The notes: generated by a model from the sequence alone, not told the origin. Counted from the first letter of the stretch, positions 10,901 through 18,958 are shown. The stretch is 64,000 bases of DNA from Bryobacteraceae bacterium (GCA_023384675.1 JAHDVK010000028.1:1-64000), one strand, 5' to 3'. Numbers and translations: made by a program.

Positions 10901-11348
10901 GGTGTCCGCTGGCGGCGCTTCGCTCAATGCGCCCGGTTCCAACAACCAGGCCGATCAGGTCGCCGACTTCCAGAAGCTGGGCGATAAGGGCCTCGGCACC
11001 CGGTACTACTCGCCGGGCGCTTTCCGCGACCCGAACGTCCTGCGCCCCGCCGGCGTTTTCCGCTTCGGTACCACCGGCCGCAACTCGATGCGCGGTCCGG
11101 GCTTCCAGAAGGCCGACCTCGCCATGTTCAAGGACTTCCGCATCACTGAGCGTTTCGTGGCTCAATTCAAGGCGGAAGCCTTCAACTTCACCAATACGCC
11201 GATTTTCAGCAACCCGAACGGCAACGTGAGCCAGATGGCTTGGGACGCGGCAGGGAATATCACCAACCCGGTGAATTTCATGTCGATCCTGGATACGGCC
11301 GCGGCCTCCGAGCGCCGCTTCCGCCTCGGCGTGCGCGTATCGTTCTAA
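7941..11348 (+). CDS. TonB-dependent receptor, Oar-like, with carboxypeptidase-regulatory-like domain (tandem copy 1)
   Basis: The product is an outer-membrane TonB-coupled transporter of 1135 residues. A signal peptide ends near AQAQ (about residue 33). A carboxypeptidase-regulatory-like beta-sandwich follows (about 34-125, with GTVEDPSGSMVPGANITL). Next come a plug domain (about 130-250) and a long beta-barrel that ends in the outer-membrane signature GVRVSF with C-terminal Phe. No substrate can be read. I placed the start at 7941, immediately before the signal peptide, because the longer frame adds 38 non-signal residues. The second copy begins 377 bp downstream; positions 8727-9503 are identical to that copy at every base. 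Confidence 0.93.
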   Translation: MNTHILKSLKELTWVLTFALLAVVAMQPAQAQVLYGSVVGTVEDPSGSMVPGANITLVNNATGVSRETQADAQGRFNIVSVPAAAYSLTVTAPGFRALTRTGVEVTINNVTRVTTRLEVGQVSEQVTVSASAAALQTDRSDTRAEIQNRTVVELPLPAYRNFQSMINLVPGATPATFQNAVVDSPARSLRTQINGTNPNNNNTRVDGATNVFLWLPHHTLYNPPVESIETVNISTSSFDAEQGMAGGAAVTVATKSGTNDIRGSAFWYHDRDSMYARPYFYRLYAGEANPALPQSRINIPGGTIGGPIVKNKLFYFFSYERTMERTGQFGNFTVPNPDMRQGNFAAYSALGQIYDPLSGGPNGENRVPFANNQVPSSRFFPGWLRMQELAPLPNQQGTDAFNLANNFAAEGTQSLTRDQYDFKTNYNVNQNLMIWGKYSYMNAPVTGIGALGELTGPGLGTLGTGDTKVYIPSVGFNLTLSPTFLIDGVFGYSRFDQTVQGPDFGRNWGTEVWGIPGTNGGAGQFASDDRYSGQPCINNGLTAWGNCNGWMPLFRNDRSYTYTMNFSKVKGAHEMRWGVDIVRHAMNHWQPEVSGGPRGNLSPGSNGMVLQGQVARNIHTYAAGLHGILGSATKAVQLFEMQTREWQQGFYFRDRWQVTRNFTLNLGARYEFYPLINRGDRGIERWDPQTNIVTLGGIGNVPFNNDITVSKKLLAPRVGFAWRLNDKTVIRSGYGITFNPLPVSRPLRGLYPSTIGATYEAPTQFGYFGTFAQGLPEVPVPDTSTGRINLPRTVDMGPRSPWAGQLNRGYIQSWNFTVERQLPADFLLSVGYVGNQTVRQFADRDINAAPVGTGPQGRPLAATQGRIIGALMWDGWANANYHALQVALNKNLSRGLFMKGAYTWSKAINMTDEDGWAGMPITNLDAALHRNRGVAGYDRTQMFVMSWVYELPWGKGQPIPLRGFADTLLGGWRINGIYSAYTGLPFTVSAGGASLNAPGSNNQADQVADFQKLGDKGLGTRYYSPGAFRDPNVLRPAGVFRFGTTGRNSMRGPGFQKADLAMFKDFRITERFVAQFKAEAFNFTNTPIFSNPNGNVSQMAWDAAGNITNPVNFMSILDTAAASERRFRLGVRVSF
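8295..8387 (+). repeat. 93-bp tract identical between receptor copies 1 and 2
   Basis: This segment matches 12086-12178 in the second copy without a difference, including all third codon positions, while flanking codons differ synonymously. It covers the start of the plug domain. It could be a short conversion tract or chance conservation. Confidence 0.7.
8727..9503 (+). repeat. 777-bp tract identical to 12518-13294 in the second receptor gene
   Basis: Line-by-line comparison at a constant offset of 3791 bp shows no mismatch over 777 bp. Just outside, codons differ freely: GATATTAGA against GACGTGCGT on the left, and GCCGGC against CGCGGG on the right. The tract encodes the end of the plug region and the first barrel strands. 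Sharp borders to synonymous divergence are the mark of recent gene conversion. Confidence 0.95.
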
Positions 11349-11373
11349 CGGTTCCTTCAGTCCGGAACCCAAC

Positions 11374-11410
11374 AAGGCGGCCCCTCGATCGGGGGGCCGC
11401 CTTTCTTTTT
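11374..11410 (+). terminator. Rho-independent terminator after receptor copy 1
   Basis: An 11-bp perfect stem (AAGGCGGCCCC / GGGGCCGCCTT) with an 8-nt loop is followed by the T-rich tail TTTCTTTTT, 25 bp after the stop codon. It should separate the transcripts of the two tandem receptor genes. Confidence 0.9.
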
Positions 11411-11725
11411 GCCCGATCCTCGGCCAGAGGAGCAGTCATGTGGCGTATCACTGGGACCTGTGATGCCGGCACCCTGCATCCATTGCCAATATGGCCATAC
11501 GGAAGCATCCAGATGCGTGGTTCCTAGGAGGCTATCTATAGGCTTCCCTTTCATCTCCCAGCGTGCTAGGCTAACTGGTGTCGCTTTAGTCGTTCAGGGG
11601 TGTCCATTGAAGCACGGCGTTTTCATCCAGTTGCAGATGGCCGGCAGGCACAAGCCTGATCCCTGTTCAATCTAAGCGGCGGGTCGGATTGGAGCTGTAA
11701 GTCGGTTCCAGTCCATTGGAGATGA
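11411..11725 (+). other. Intergenic leader of the second receptor gene
   Basis: About 315 bp between the terminator of copy 1 and the start of copy 2. I see no supported gene. It does not resemble the leader of copy 1, although the coding regions are close paralogues, so the two receptors probably respond to different signals. A Shine-Dalgarno-like TGGAG at 11717-11721 precedes the start. Confidence 0.4.
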
Positions 11726-14700
11726 ATGCTCATGAAAACCAAATCCAATCAATCTTTTACGGGGATCGCCTGGGTTCTGGCGTTGGTGCTGCTGGCCCTT
11801 ATGGTTCAGCAGCCGGCGCAGGCCCAGGTCTTGTACGGATCAGTCGTCGGCACGGTCGAGGACCCTTCGGGGTCCGTGGTGCCTGGCGCCAACATCACCC
11901 TGACTAGCAGCGCAACTGGCGTATCACGAGAAACGCAGGCTGATGACCAGGGCCGTTTCAATATCGTCAGTGTGCCTGCGGGCACGTATTCGCTGGCCGT
12001 GACGGCTCCGGGCTTCCGCGCCCTGACCCGCACTGGCCTCGAAATTACCATCAACAACGTCACGCGCGTCACCACCCGTCTTGAGGTCGGCCAGGTGAGC
12101 GAGCAGGTGACCGTGTCGGCCTCGGCCGCCGCCCTGCAGACCGACCGTTCCGACACCCGCGCGGAGATTCAGAGCCGCACGGTCGTGGAACTGCCGCTGC
12201 CTGCCTACCGCAACTTCCAGAGCATGATCAACCTGGTGCCCGGCGCCACCCCGGCGGGCTTCCAGAACGCCGTCGTGGACTCGCCCGCGCGGTCGCTGAC
12301 CACCAACATCAACGGCACCAACCGCAACAACAACAACACCCGCGTCGATGGCGCGATCAACGTGTTTATTTGGCTGCCGCACCACACGCTGCTCAACCCG
12401 CCGGTGGAATCGATCGAGACCGTGAACATTTCCACCTCCTCGTTCGACGCCGAACAGGGCATGGCCGGCGGCGCCGCCGTCACGGTCGCCACCAAGTCGG
12501 GCACCAACGACGTGCGTGGTTCCGCCTTCTGGTACCACGACCGCGATAGCATGTACGCCCGTCCTTACTTCTACCGCCTGTACGCGGGTGAGGCCAACCC
12601 GGCGCTGCCGCAATCGCGCATCAACATCCCCGGCGGCACCATCGGCGGTCCGATCGTGAAGAACAAGCTGTTCTACTTCTTCAGCTACGAACGCACGATG
12701 GAGCGCACAGGCCAGTTCGGTAACTTCACCGTGCCCAACCCCGATATGCGCCAGGGCAACTTCGCCGCGTACTCGGCGCTGGGCCAGATCTATGATCCGC
12801 TGTCGGGCGGACCGAATGGCGAGAACCGGGTTCCGTTTGCCAACAACCAGGTCCCGTCTTCGCGGTTCTTCCCCGGATGGCTGCGGATGCAGGAATTGGC
12901 CCCGCTGCCGAACCAGCAAGGGACTGATGCCTTCAACCTCGCGAACAACTTTGCCGCGGAGGGCACGCAGTCGCTGACGCGCGACCAGTACGACTTCAAG
13001 ACCAACTACAACGTGAACCAGAACCTGATGATCTGGGGCAAGTACAGCTACATGAACGCGCCCGTCACCGGCATCGGCGCTCTCGGCGAGCTCACCGGCC
13101 CGGGCCTCGGTACGCTGGGCACGGGCGACACGAAGGTGTATATCCCGTCGGTGGGCTTTAACCTGACGCTCTCGCCGACGTTCCTGATCGACGGCGTGTT
13201 CGGCTACTCGCGGTTCGACCAGACCGTGCAGGGTCCGGACTTCGGCCGCAACTGGGGCACGGAAGTCTGGGGCATCCCCGGCACCAACGGCGGCCGCGGG
13301 CAGTTCGCCAGCGACGACCGCTACTCCGGCCAGCCCTGCATCGGCAACGGCCTCACCGCCTGGGGCAACTGCTCCGGCTGGATGCCCTTGTTCCGCAACG
13401 ACCGCAGCTACACCTACACCATGAACTTCTCGAAGGTGAAGGGCGCGCACGAGTTGCGCTGGGGCGTCGACACCGTCCGCCACGCCATGAACCACTGGCA
13501 GCCTGAAGTCAGCGGCGGCCCGCGCGGCAACCTCTCGCCCGGCTCGAACGGCATGGTGTCGCAGGGCCAGGTCTCCCGCGCGACTCACACCTATGCCGCC
13601 GGCCTCCACGGCATCCTGGGCAGCGCCACCAAAGCCGTCCAACTCTTCGAAATGCAGACCCGCGAGTGGCAGCACGGCTTCTACTTCCGTGACCGCTGGC
13701 AGGTGACGCGCAACTTCACCCTCAACCTCGGCGCCCGCTACGAGTTCTATCCGCTGATCAACCGCGGCGACCGCGGCATCGAGCGCTGGGACCCCGCCAC
13801 CAACATCGTGACGATGGGCGGCGTCGGCAACGTGCCGTTCAACAACGACATCACGGTGTCGAAGAAACTGCTCGCCCCGCGCGTCGGCTTCGCCTGGCGC
13901 CTGGATGACAAGACCGTCGTCCGCTCGGGCTATGGCATCACCTTTAACCCGCTCCCGGTGTCGCGCCCGTTGCGCGGCCTGTATCCGTCCACCATCGGCG
14001 CGAGCTACGTGGCGCCGACGCAGTTTGGCTACTTCGGCACGTTCGCGCAGGGCCTGCCCGAAGTTCCGGTGCCGGATACCAGCACGGGCCGCATCGAACT
14101 GCCGCGCACCGTGGACATGGGCCCACGCAGCCCCTGGGCCGGCCAGCTGAACCGTGGCTACATCCAGAGCTGGAACTTCACCGTGGAGCGTCAACTCCCG
14201 GCGGAATTCCTGCTGTCAGTCGGCTACGTCGGCAACCAGACCGTCCGGCAGTTTGCTGACCGCGACATCAACGCCGCCCCGGTGGGCACTGGTCCGCAGG
14301 GCCGCCCCTTCAACGCCACGCAGGGCCGCATCATCGGCGCCAACATGTGGGACGGCTGGGCGAACGCCAACTACCACTCGATGCAGCTTTCCTTGAACAA
14401 GAACTTTAGCCGAGGCTTGTTCATGAAGGGCGCCTACACCTGGTCGAAGGCCATCAATATGACCGACGACGACGGCTGGGCGGGCATGCCGATCTCGAAC
14501 CTCGACTCCGCGCTGCACCGCAACCGCGCCGTCGCCAGCTATGACCGCACCCAGATGTTCATCATGAGCTGGGTGTACGAGTTGCCCTGGGGCGCGGGCC
14601 GGCCGATTCCGCTCCGCGGCTTCGCCGACACCCTGCTCGGCGGCTGGCGCCTGAACGGTATCTACTCGGCCTACAGCGGCCTGCCGTTCACGGTCACCGC

Positions 14701-15133
14701 GGGCGGCGCTTCGCTGAACGCCCCCGGTTCCAACAACCAGGCCGATCAAGTCGCCGACTTCCAGAAGCTCGGCGAAGTCGGACTCGGCACCCGCTTCTAC
14801 TCGCCCGGCGCCTTCCGCGACCCGAACGTCCTGCGCCCCGCCGGCGTGTTCCGTTTCGGCACCAGCGGCCGCAACTCCATGCGCGGTCCTGGCTTCCAGA
14901 AGGCCGACCTGGCGCTGTTCAAGGACTTCCGCATCACCGAGCGCTTCGTCGCTCAGTTCAAGGCCGAAGCCTTCAACTTCACCAACACCCCCCGCTTCGG
15001 CCAGCCGAGCGGCAACGTGAGCCAGATGGCTTGGGACGCCGCCGGCAACATCACCAACCCGGTGAACTTCATGTCGGTCCTGAGCGCGGCGGACGAGCGG
15101 CGCTTCCGCATCGGCGTCCGCGTGTCGTTCTAA
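11726..15133 (+). CDS. TonB-dependent receptor, Oar-like (tandem copy 2)
   Basis: This is a close paralogue of the preceding gene with the same architecture and the same length of 1135 residues: signal peptide to about residue 33, carboxypeptidase-regulatory-like domain, plug, and barrel ending in GVRVSF. Differences are scattered over the N-terminal domain and the C-terminal half, while 12518-13294 is base-for-base identical to copy 1. The start could be the ATG at 11726 or the one at 11732 (MKTKSNQS); spacing from TGGAG favours neither strongly. Outer-membrane location and TonB coupling are family knowledge; the ligand is unknown. Confidence 0.93.
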   Translation: MLMKTKSNQSFTGIAWVLALVLLALMVQQPAQAQVLYGSVVGTVEDPSGSVVPGANITLTSSATGVSRETQADDQGRFNIVSVPAGTYSLAVTAPGFRALTRTGLEITINNVTRVTTRLEVGQVSEQVTVSASAAALQTDRSDTRAEIQSRTVVELPLPAYRNFQSMINLVPGATPAGFQNAVVDSPARSLTTNINGTNRNNNNTRVDGAINVFIWLPHHTLLNPPVESIETVNISTSSFDAEQGMAGGAAVTVATKSGTNDVRGSAFWYHDRDSMYARPYFYRLYAGEANPALPQSRINIPGGTIGGPIVKNKLFYFFSYERTMERTGQFGNFTVPNPDMRQGNFAAYSALGQIYDPLSGGPNGENRVPFANNQVPSSRFFPGWLRMQELAPLPNQQGTDAFNLANNFAAEGTQSLTRDQYDFKTNYNVNQNLMIWGKYSYMNAPVTGIGALGELTGPGLGTLGTGDTKVYIPSVGFNLTLSPTFLIDGVFGYSRFDQTVQGPDFGRNWGTEVWGIPGTNGGRGQFASDDRYSGQPCIGNGLTAWGNCSGWMPLFRNDRSYTYTMNFSKVKGAHELRWGVDTVRHAMNHWQPEVSGGPRGNLSPGSNGMVSQGQVSRATHTYAAGLHGILGSATKAVQLFEMQTREWQHGFYFRDRWQVTRNFTLNLGARYEFYPLINRGDRGIERWDPATNIVTMGGVGNVPFNNDITVSKKLLAPRVGFAWRLDDKTVVRSGYGITFNPLPVSRPLRGLYPSTIGASYVAPTQFGYFGTFAQGLPEVPVPDTSTGRIELPRTVDMGPRSPWAGQLNRGYIQSWNFTVERQLPAEFLLSVGYVGNQTVRQFADRDINAAPVGTGPQGRPFNATQGRIIGANMWDGWANANYHSMQLSLNKNFSRGLFMKGAYTWSKAINMTDDDGWAGMPISNLDSALHRNRAVASYDRTQMFIMSWVYELPWGAGRPIPLRGFADTLLGGWRLNGIYSAYSGLPFTVTAGGASLNAPGSNNQADQVADFQKLGEVGLGTRFYSPGAFRDPNVLRPAGVFRFGTSGRNSMRGPGFQKADLALFKDFRITERFVAQFKAEAFNFTNTPRFGQPSGNVSQMAWDAAGNITNPVNFMSVLSAADERRFRIGVRVSF
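12518..13294 (+). repeat. 777-bp tract identical to 8727-9503 in the first receptor gene
   Basis: This is the partner of the identical tract in copy 1. It encodes the same amino acids with the same codons throughout, and the neighbouring codons on both sides differ. Confidence 0.95.
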
Positions 15134-15156
15134 GCGGCACTCAACCCGAAGTAACC

Positions 15157-15184
15157 AGGGCGGCCTCCTCCGGGGGGCCGCCCT
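15157..15184 (+). terminator. Terminator-like hairpin after receptor copy 2
   Basis: The inverted repeat AGGGCGGCC / GGCCGCCCT lies 23 bp after the stop codon. Its sequence resembles the terminator of copy 1, so the duplicated unit probably included it. The T-tract that follows is weak (TTCC), so termination may be less efficient here. Confidence 0.65.
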
Positions 15185-15366
15185 TCCTGCTGGGTCCGGT
15201 TCGTTTTCAGGAACACGCCGCCGCCCGATCCACCTAAGGCGATCCTCCTACCTCTATCCGCAAACCTACTGACCGGCTTCGGGTTTCTTCCGGCAGTCCT
15301 AAGCAAATTGCTCGATTGTTTGTCTCCTGTGTTCCCCTCTACTCTGGGGATGGAGAACGAAGCGAA

Positions 15367-16563
15367 ATGCTGCGTGGTCTTATCATTTGCCCCAATGCGG
15401 AACTCGCCGCGGGCCTGCAAGAAGTGTTGCAGGAGACCCGTCAGGTCGAAGTGGTCCGCGATCTTGACCGCTACCCGGAGAATCTCGAACTGGTGCGCAG
15501 TTTGCGCGCCCATACTCCGGACGTGCTCTTGCTGAGCACCGAGGAGGTGGACAAAGCGCTCGCCGCGGTCCAGCTTGTGAGCGAACACCAGCCGGACCTG
15601 CCCATCGTGGCCATGAGCACCCACGCCGACGCGAATGTCCTGATCCAGCTCGTGCGGAGTGGCGTCCGCGAGTTTCTTACCGCGCCCTTTCAGATGCCGG
15701 TGGTCTTCGAGGCGCTGGGCCGGATCGAGGAGATGGTGGCGAAACGGCCGCCCGCGCCCGCCGAGGTGGGCACCATCTACACCTTCCTGCCCTCCAAGCA
15801 GGGTGTAGGGACCACTACCGTCGCCGTGAACTCCGCCACGGCCATGGCGCGCCTGAATACCGCGGGCAGAAAGAGCTTGCTTCTGGACATGGATCTCAGC
15901 TCGGGCATTGTGGGGTTCATGCTGAAGATCACGAACCTGCACAGCGTGGTCGAGGCGGCCGAGAACGCGCATCATATCGACCAATCCCTGTGGGAGCGGC
16001 TGGTGACCATTCGCGGCAACCTCGCGATCCTTCATTCCGGCAGGCTGAACCCCGATTTCCGCATCAACAGCGCCCAGGTACAAGGGCTGATGGAATTCTC
16101 CCGCAACCGCTATTCCTCCGTGTGCGTGGACATCTCGGGCAACCTCGAGCGGTACTCGCTGGAAGTGATGCAGGAATCGAAGCAGATTTTTCTTATCGTG
16201 ACCCCCGAGATCCCCTCGCTGCACCTGGCCCGCGAGAAGCTCACCTTCCTGCAGCAACTGGACTTGGCCGACCGCGTCTCCGTGCTGTTGAACCGGATGC
16301 ACCGCCGCGCCGTGGTCTCCACCGATCAGATTGAGAATCTGCTCGGCGTGCCGGTCTATATGTCCTTCCCGAACGACTATCAGGGTGTGCACCGGGCACT
16401 GCAGGCCGGACGCGCCGTCGAGCCCGACAGCGATCTCGGCAAGCAATTCGCGGTCTTCGCCAACCGCACACTCGGACGCAAGGGCGATATCTCGAAGAAG
16501 TCGAAGTCGGATTCCAAGAAGCGGCTGGCCGAGTATTTCTCGATCCTGCCCGGGCGCGGTTGA
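15367..16563 (+). CDS. cpaE: CpaE/TadZ-like pilus localisation ATPase
   Basis: The 398-residue product has an N-terminal receiver-like domain (about 1-125) and a C-terminal ParA/MinD-type ATPase. Its deviant Walker A, SKQGVGTTT, lies at residues 143-151; the usual second lysine is replaced by Thr, as is common in CpaE/TadZ. In known systems this protein positions the tad pilus at the pole. I chose the ATG at 15367, which has GGAG upstream and begins the domain, over an upstream ATG that adds 17 residues. It stands alone, 11 kb from cpaB-tadB-tadC, but probably serves the same machine. Confidence 0.85.
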   Translation: MLRGLIICPNAELAAGLQEVLQETRQVEVVRDLDRYPENLELVRSLRAHTPDVLLLSTEEVDKALAAVQLVSEHQPDLPIVAMSTHADANVLIQLVRSGVREFLTAPFQMPVVFEALGRIEEMVAKRPPAPAEVGTIYTFLPSKQGVGTTTVAVNSATAMARLNTAGRKSLLLDMDLSSGIVGFMLKITNLHSVVEAAENAHHIDQSLWERLVTIRGNLAILHSGRLNPDFRINSAQVQGLMEFSRNRYSSVCVDISGNLERYSLEVMQESKQIFLIVTPEIPSLHLAREKLTFLQQLDLADRVSVLLNRMHRRAVVSTDQIENLLGVPVYMSFPNDYQGVHRALQAGRAVEPDSDLGKQFAVFANRTLGRKGDISKKSKSDSKKRLAEYFSILPGRG

Positions 16564-16570
16564 GCCGCCC

Positions 16571-17305
16571 TTACATATACATCCCGCCGTTCACGCGCAG
16601 CACCGAACCCGTGATGTAGTTGGCGTCCTCGCTGGCGAGGAATTTCACCGCGTTGGCGATGTCGGAGGGCTTGCCGAATCGCTTCAGCGGGATGGTAGCC
16701 ATCATCTGGTCCTTCACTTCCTGCGGCAGCACTCCGGTCATGTCGGTCTCGATGAAGCCCGGAGCGATGGCATTCACGGTGATGTTGCGGCTGGCAAGTT
16801 CTTTTGCCAGACACTTCGTGAGCCCGATCAGGCCCGACTTTGAGGCGACATAATTGGCCTGCCCGGCATTGCCCATCTCGCCCACCACCGAAGCGATGTT
16901 CACGATCCGTCCCCAGCGCTCCTTGATCATTGCCGGAATCACCGCCTGCGACACGAGAAACGCGCCGGTCAGATTGATCTGCAGCACCAGGTTCCAGTCC
17001 GCCGCCTTCATGCGCATGGCGAGGCCGTCGCGCGTGATCCCGGCGTTGTTCACCAGGACATCGATGCGCCCCATCTGCTTCAGCGCGGCGGCCACCCCGC
17101 TCTTAACGGACTCCTCGGAGCTGACGTCCAGATTCAGCGTCATCGCATCGCCGCCACACTGCCGGATCGTCTCGGCCACCGCTTCGTTGTTTTCGATTTC
17201 CGGAGAGGCCACGACGATGTCGAAGTTACTGCGGCAGAGGGTGAGGGCGATCTCACGGCCGATTCCCCGGCTTGCTCCGGTCACCAACGCAACGCGATGA
17301 AACAT
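16571..17305 (-). CDS. fabG: 3-oxoacyl-[acyl-carrier-protein] reductase
   Basis: This NADPH-dependent short-chain dehydrogenase would carry out the first reduction of fatty-acid elongation. The 244-residue product shows the cofactor motif TGASRGIG (9-16), NNAG (86-89), and the catalytic Ser139, Tyr152 and Lys156 in NYVASKSG. The C terminus GSVLRVNGGMYM fits FabG. The ATG at 17305 has AAGGAG six bases upstream, so longer upstream starts are unlikely. It is divergent from the UbiD gene. A generic SDR role cannot be excluded, but length and motifs fit FabG well. Confidence 0.9.
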   Translation of the reverse strand: MFHRVALVTGASRGIGREIALTLCRSNFDIVVASPEIENNEAVAETIRQCGGDAMTLNLDVSSEESVKSGVAAALKQMGRIDVLVNNAGITRDGLAMRMKAADWNLVLQINLTGAFLVSQAVIPAMIKERWGRIVNIASVVGEMGNAGQANYVASKSGLIGLTKCLAKELASRNITVNAIAPGFIETDMTGVLPQEVKDQMMATIPLKRFGKPSDIANAVKFLASEDANYITGSVLRVNGGMYM

Positions 17306-17372
17306 GAAGGCTCCTTGCTTCTGAACGATTTCAGACTTCATCATAGTAAATGAAAGGGGGGACCTGCCCGGC

Positions 17373-18827
17373 ATGGCCTACCAGGATCTTCGCGAGTTCA
17401 TTCAAGCTCTTGATAAACAAGGAGAACTGAAGCGAATCCGCTTCGAAGTCGACCCTCACCTCGAGATCACCGAGTTCGCCGACCGCGCCGTCAAGACGGG
17501 CGGCCCGGCCTTGCTGTTCGAGATGCCCAAAGGATCCAACATCCCCCTGCTCATCAACGCCTTCGCCTCCGAACGCCGGATGCGGATCGCTTTGGGCGTG
17601 GACGATGTCCGCGAGATCGCCGCGCGCATCACCGAAATGCTCGAGATGCGCATGCCGCAGGGGTTGATCAACAAGCTGAAAATGCTGCCAAAACTGGCCG
17701 ATATGGCCGGTTTTTTCCCGAAAATGGTGACATCCGCGCCCTGCCAGGAGGTAGTGCGCCGCGAGGGCTTCTCGCTCGAGGAGTTCCCCGTGCTCACCTG
17801 CTGGCCCGGCGACGGGGGCCCCTTCATCACCCTGCCGATGGTGTTCTCGAAGAACCCCGAAACCGGCAAACGCAACTGCGGCATGTACCGCATGCAGGTC
17901 TATGACGGCCAGACCACCGGCATGCACTGGCAGACCCAGAAACAGGGCGCCGAACACTACCGCCGCCTGTTGAAAGAGGGCAAGGTGGAGAAGATGCCCG
18001 TGGCCGTGGCCCTGGGCGCCGACCCCGCCACCATGTATTCGGCTATCCTGCCGCTGCCGCCCGATCTCGACGAGATGATGATCGCCGGCTTCCTCCGTAA
18101 CAAGCCCGTCGAGATGGTGAAGTGCATCACCAGCGACCTGGAAGTGCCCGCGCACGCCGAAATCGTGCTCGAAGGCCATGTGAAACTCGGCGAATTGCGC
18201 CGCGAAGGCCCCTTCGGCGACCACACCGGCTTCTATTCGCTCGACGACGACTATCCGGTGTTCCACGTCGATTGCATCACGATGCGCAAGGACCCCATCT
18301 ACCCGACGACCATCGTCGGCCCCCCGCCCATGGAGGATTACTACATGGGCCGGGCTATCGAGCGCATCTTCCTGCCCCTGATGAGGATGCAGATCCCCGA
18401 GATCCGCGACATGGCCATGCCCGCCGAAGGCGTGTTCCATAACCTGATGCTGCTCTCGATCCGCAAATCCTACCCCGGGCAGGCCCGCAAGGTGATGCAC
18501 GCCATCTGGGGCCTCGGCCAGGCCATGTTCACCAAGGTGATCGTGGTGGTGGACGAGGACGTGGACGTGCAAAACTACAGCGAAGTGGCATGGCGGGCGC
18601 TCAACAACATCGACCCGGAACGCGACATCGAGTTCGTCCATGGGCCGGTGGATACGCTCGATCACGCGTCCAGATTGCAGGATTTCGGCTCAAAAATGGG
18701 CATCGATGCCACGAAAAAGTGGCCCCAGGAAGGCTTTTCGCGGCGCTGGCCCGAGGTGCTGAAGATGGACGAGGATGTGCGCCGCCGTGTGGACGAAATG
18801 TGGAAGAAGGCGGGATTGCCGGGCTAG
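17373..18827 (+). CDS. UbiD-family prenylated-FMN-dependent decarboxylase
   Basis: UbiD enzymes reversibly decarboxylate aromatic or unsaturated acids using prenylated FMN made by UbiX. The 484-residue product is of normal length and contains the family region NCGMYRMQVYDGQ (about 168-180). The catalytic acidic segment LRREGPFGDHTGFYS lies near 274-288, and a typical multimerisation domain follows. It could be the ubiquinone or menaquinone-pathway enzyme, or a degradative decarboxylase; acidobacteria commonly use menaquinone, so a UbiD role proper is uncertain. The SD (AAAGGGGGGA) is strong. No ubiX lies beside it. Confidence 0.9.
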   Translation: MAYQDLREFIQALDKQGELKRIRFEVDPHLEITEFADRAVKTGGPALLFEMPKGSNIPLLINAFASERRMRIALGVDDVREIAARITEMLEMRMPQGLINKLKMLPKLADMAGFFPKMVTSAPCQEVVRREGFSLEEFPVLTCWPGDGGPFITLPMVFSKNPETGKRNCGMYRMQVYDGQTTGMHWQTQKQGAEHYRRLLKEGKVEKMPVAVALGADPATMYSAILPLPPDLDEMMIAGFLRNKPVEMVKCITSDLEVPAHAEIVLEGHVKLGELRREGPFGDHTGFYSLDDDYPVFHVDCITMRKDPIYPTTIVGPPPMEDYYMGRAIERIFLPLMRMQIPEIRDMAMPAEGVFHNLMLLSIRKSYPGQARKVMHAIWGLGQAMFTKVIVVVDEDVDVQNYSEVAWRALNNIDPERDIEFVHGPVDTLDHASRLQDFGSKMGIDATKKWPQEGFSRRWPEVLKMDEDVRRRVDEMWKKAGLPG

Positions 18828-18855
18828 GGCATCGCTGCTAGAATAAAGAGGTTGC

Positions 18856-18933
18856 GGCGCCTGTAGCTCAGCCGGTAGTAGCGCCAGATTGTGGTTCTGG
18901 ATGTCATGGGTTCGAATCCCATCAGGCGCCCCA
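18856..18933 (+). tRNA. tRNA-His (GTG)
   Basis: The cloverleaf has acceptor stem GCGCCTG/CAGGCGC, anticodon stem CCAGA/TCTGG with loop TTGTGGT (anticodon GTG), and T arm ATGGG/CCCAT with loop TTCGAAT. The histidine identity pair is present as the extra G at -1 (18856) facing C73 (18930), and CCA is encoded (18931-18933). The D arm is slightly irregular: GCTC faces TAGC instead of GAGC, which leaves a C-T mismatch and one extra loop base. Confidence 0.95.
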
Positions 18934-18958
18934 TCCCGCAATTCAATCCGTTCGCATG

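Noticed and set aside
7974-11375. An open frame of 1133 codons on the minus strand opposite the first receptor gene (and 756 codons opposite the second, 11924-14194)
   Set aside because: Strong GC bias at third positions of the plus-strand genes removes stop codons from this antisense frame. Its translation is rich in Arg, Val, Ala and His without domain motifs, signal or ribosome-binding site.
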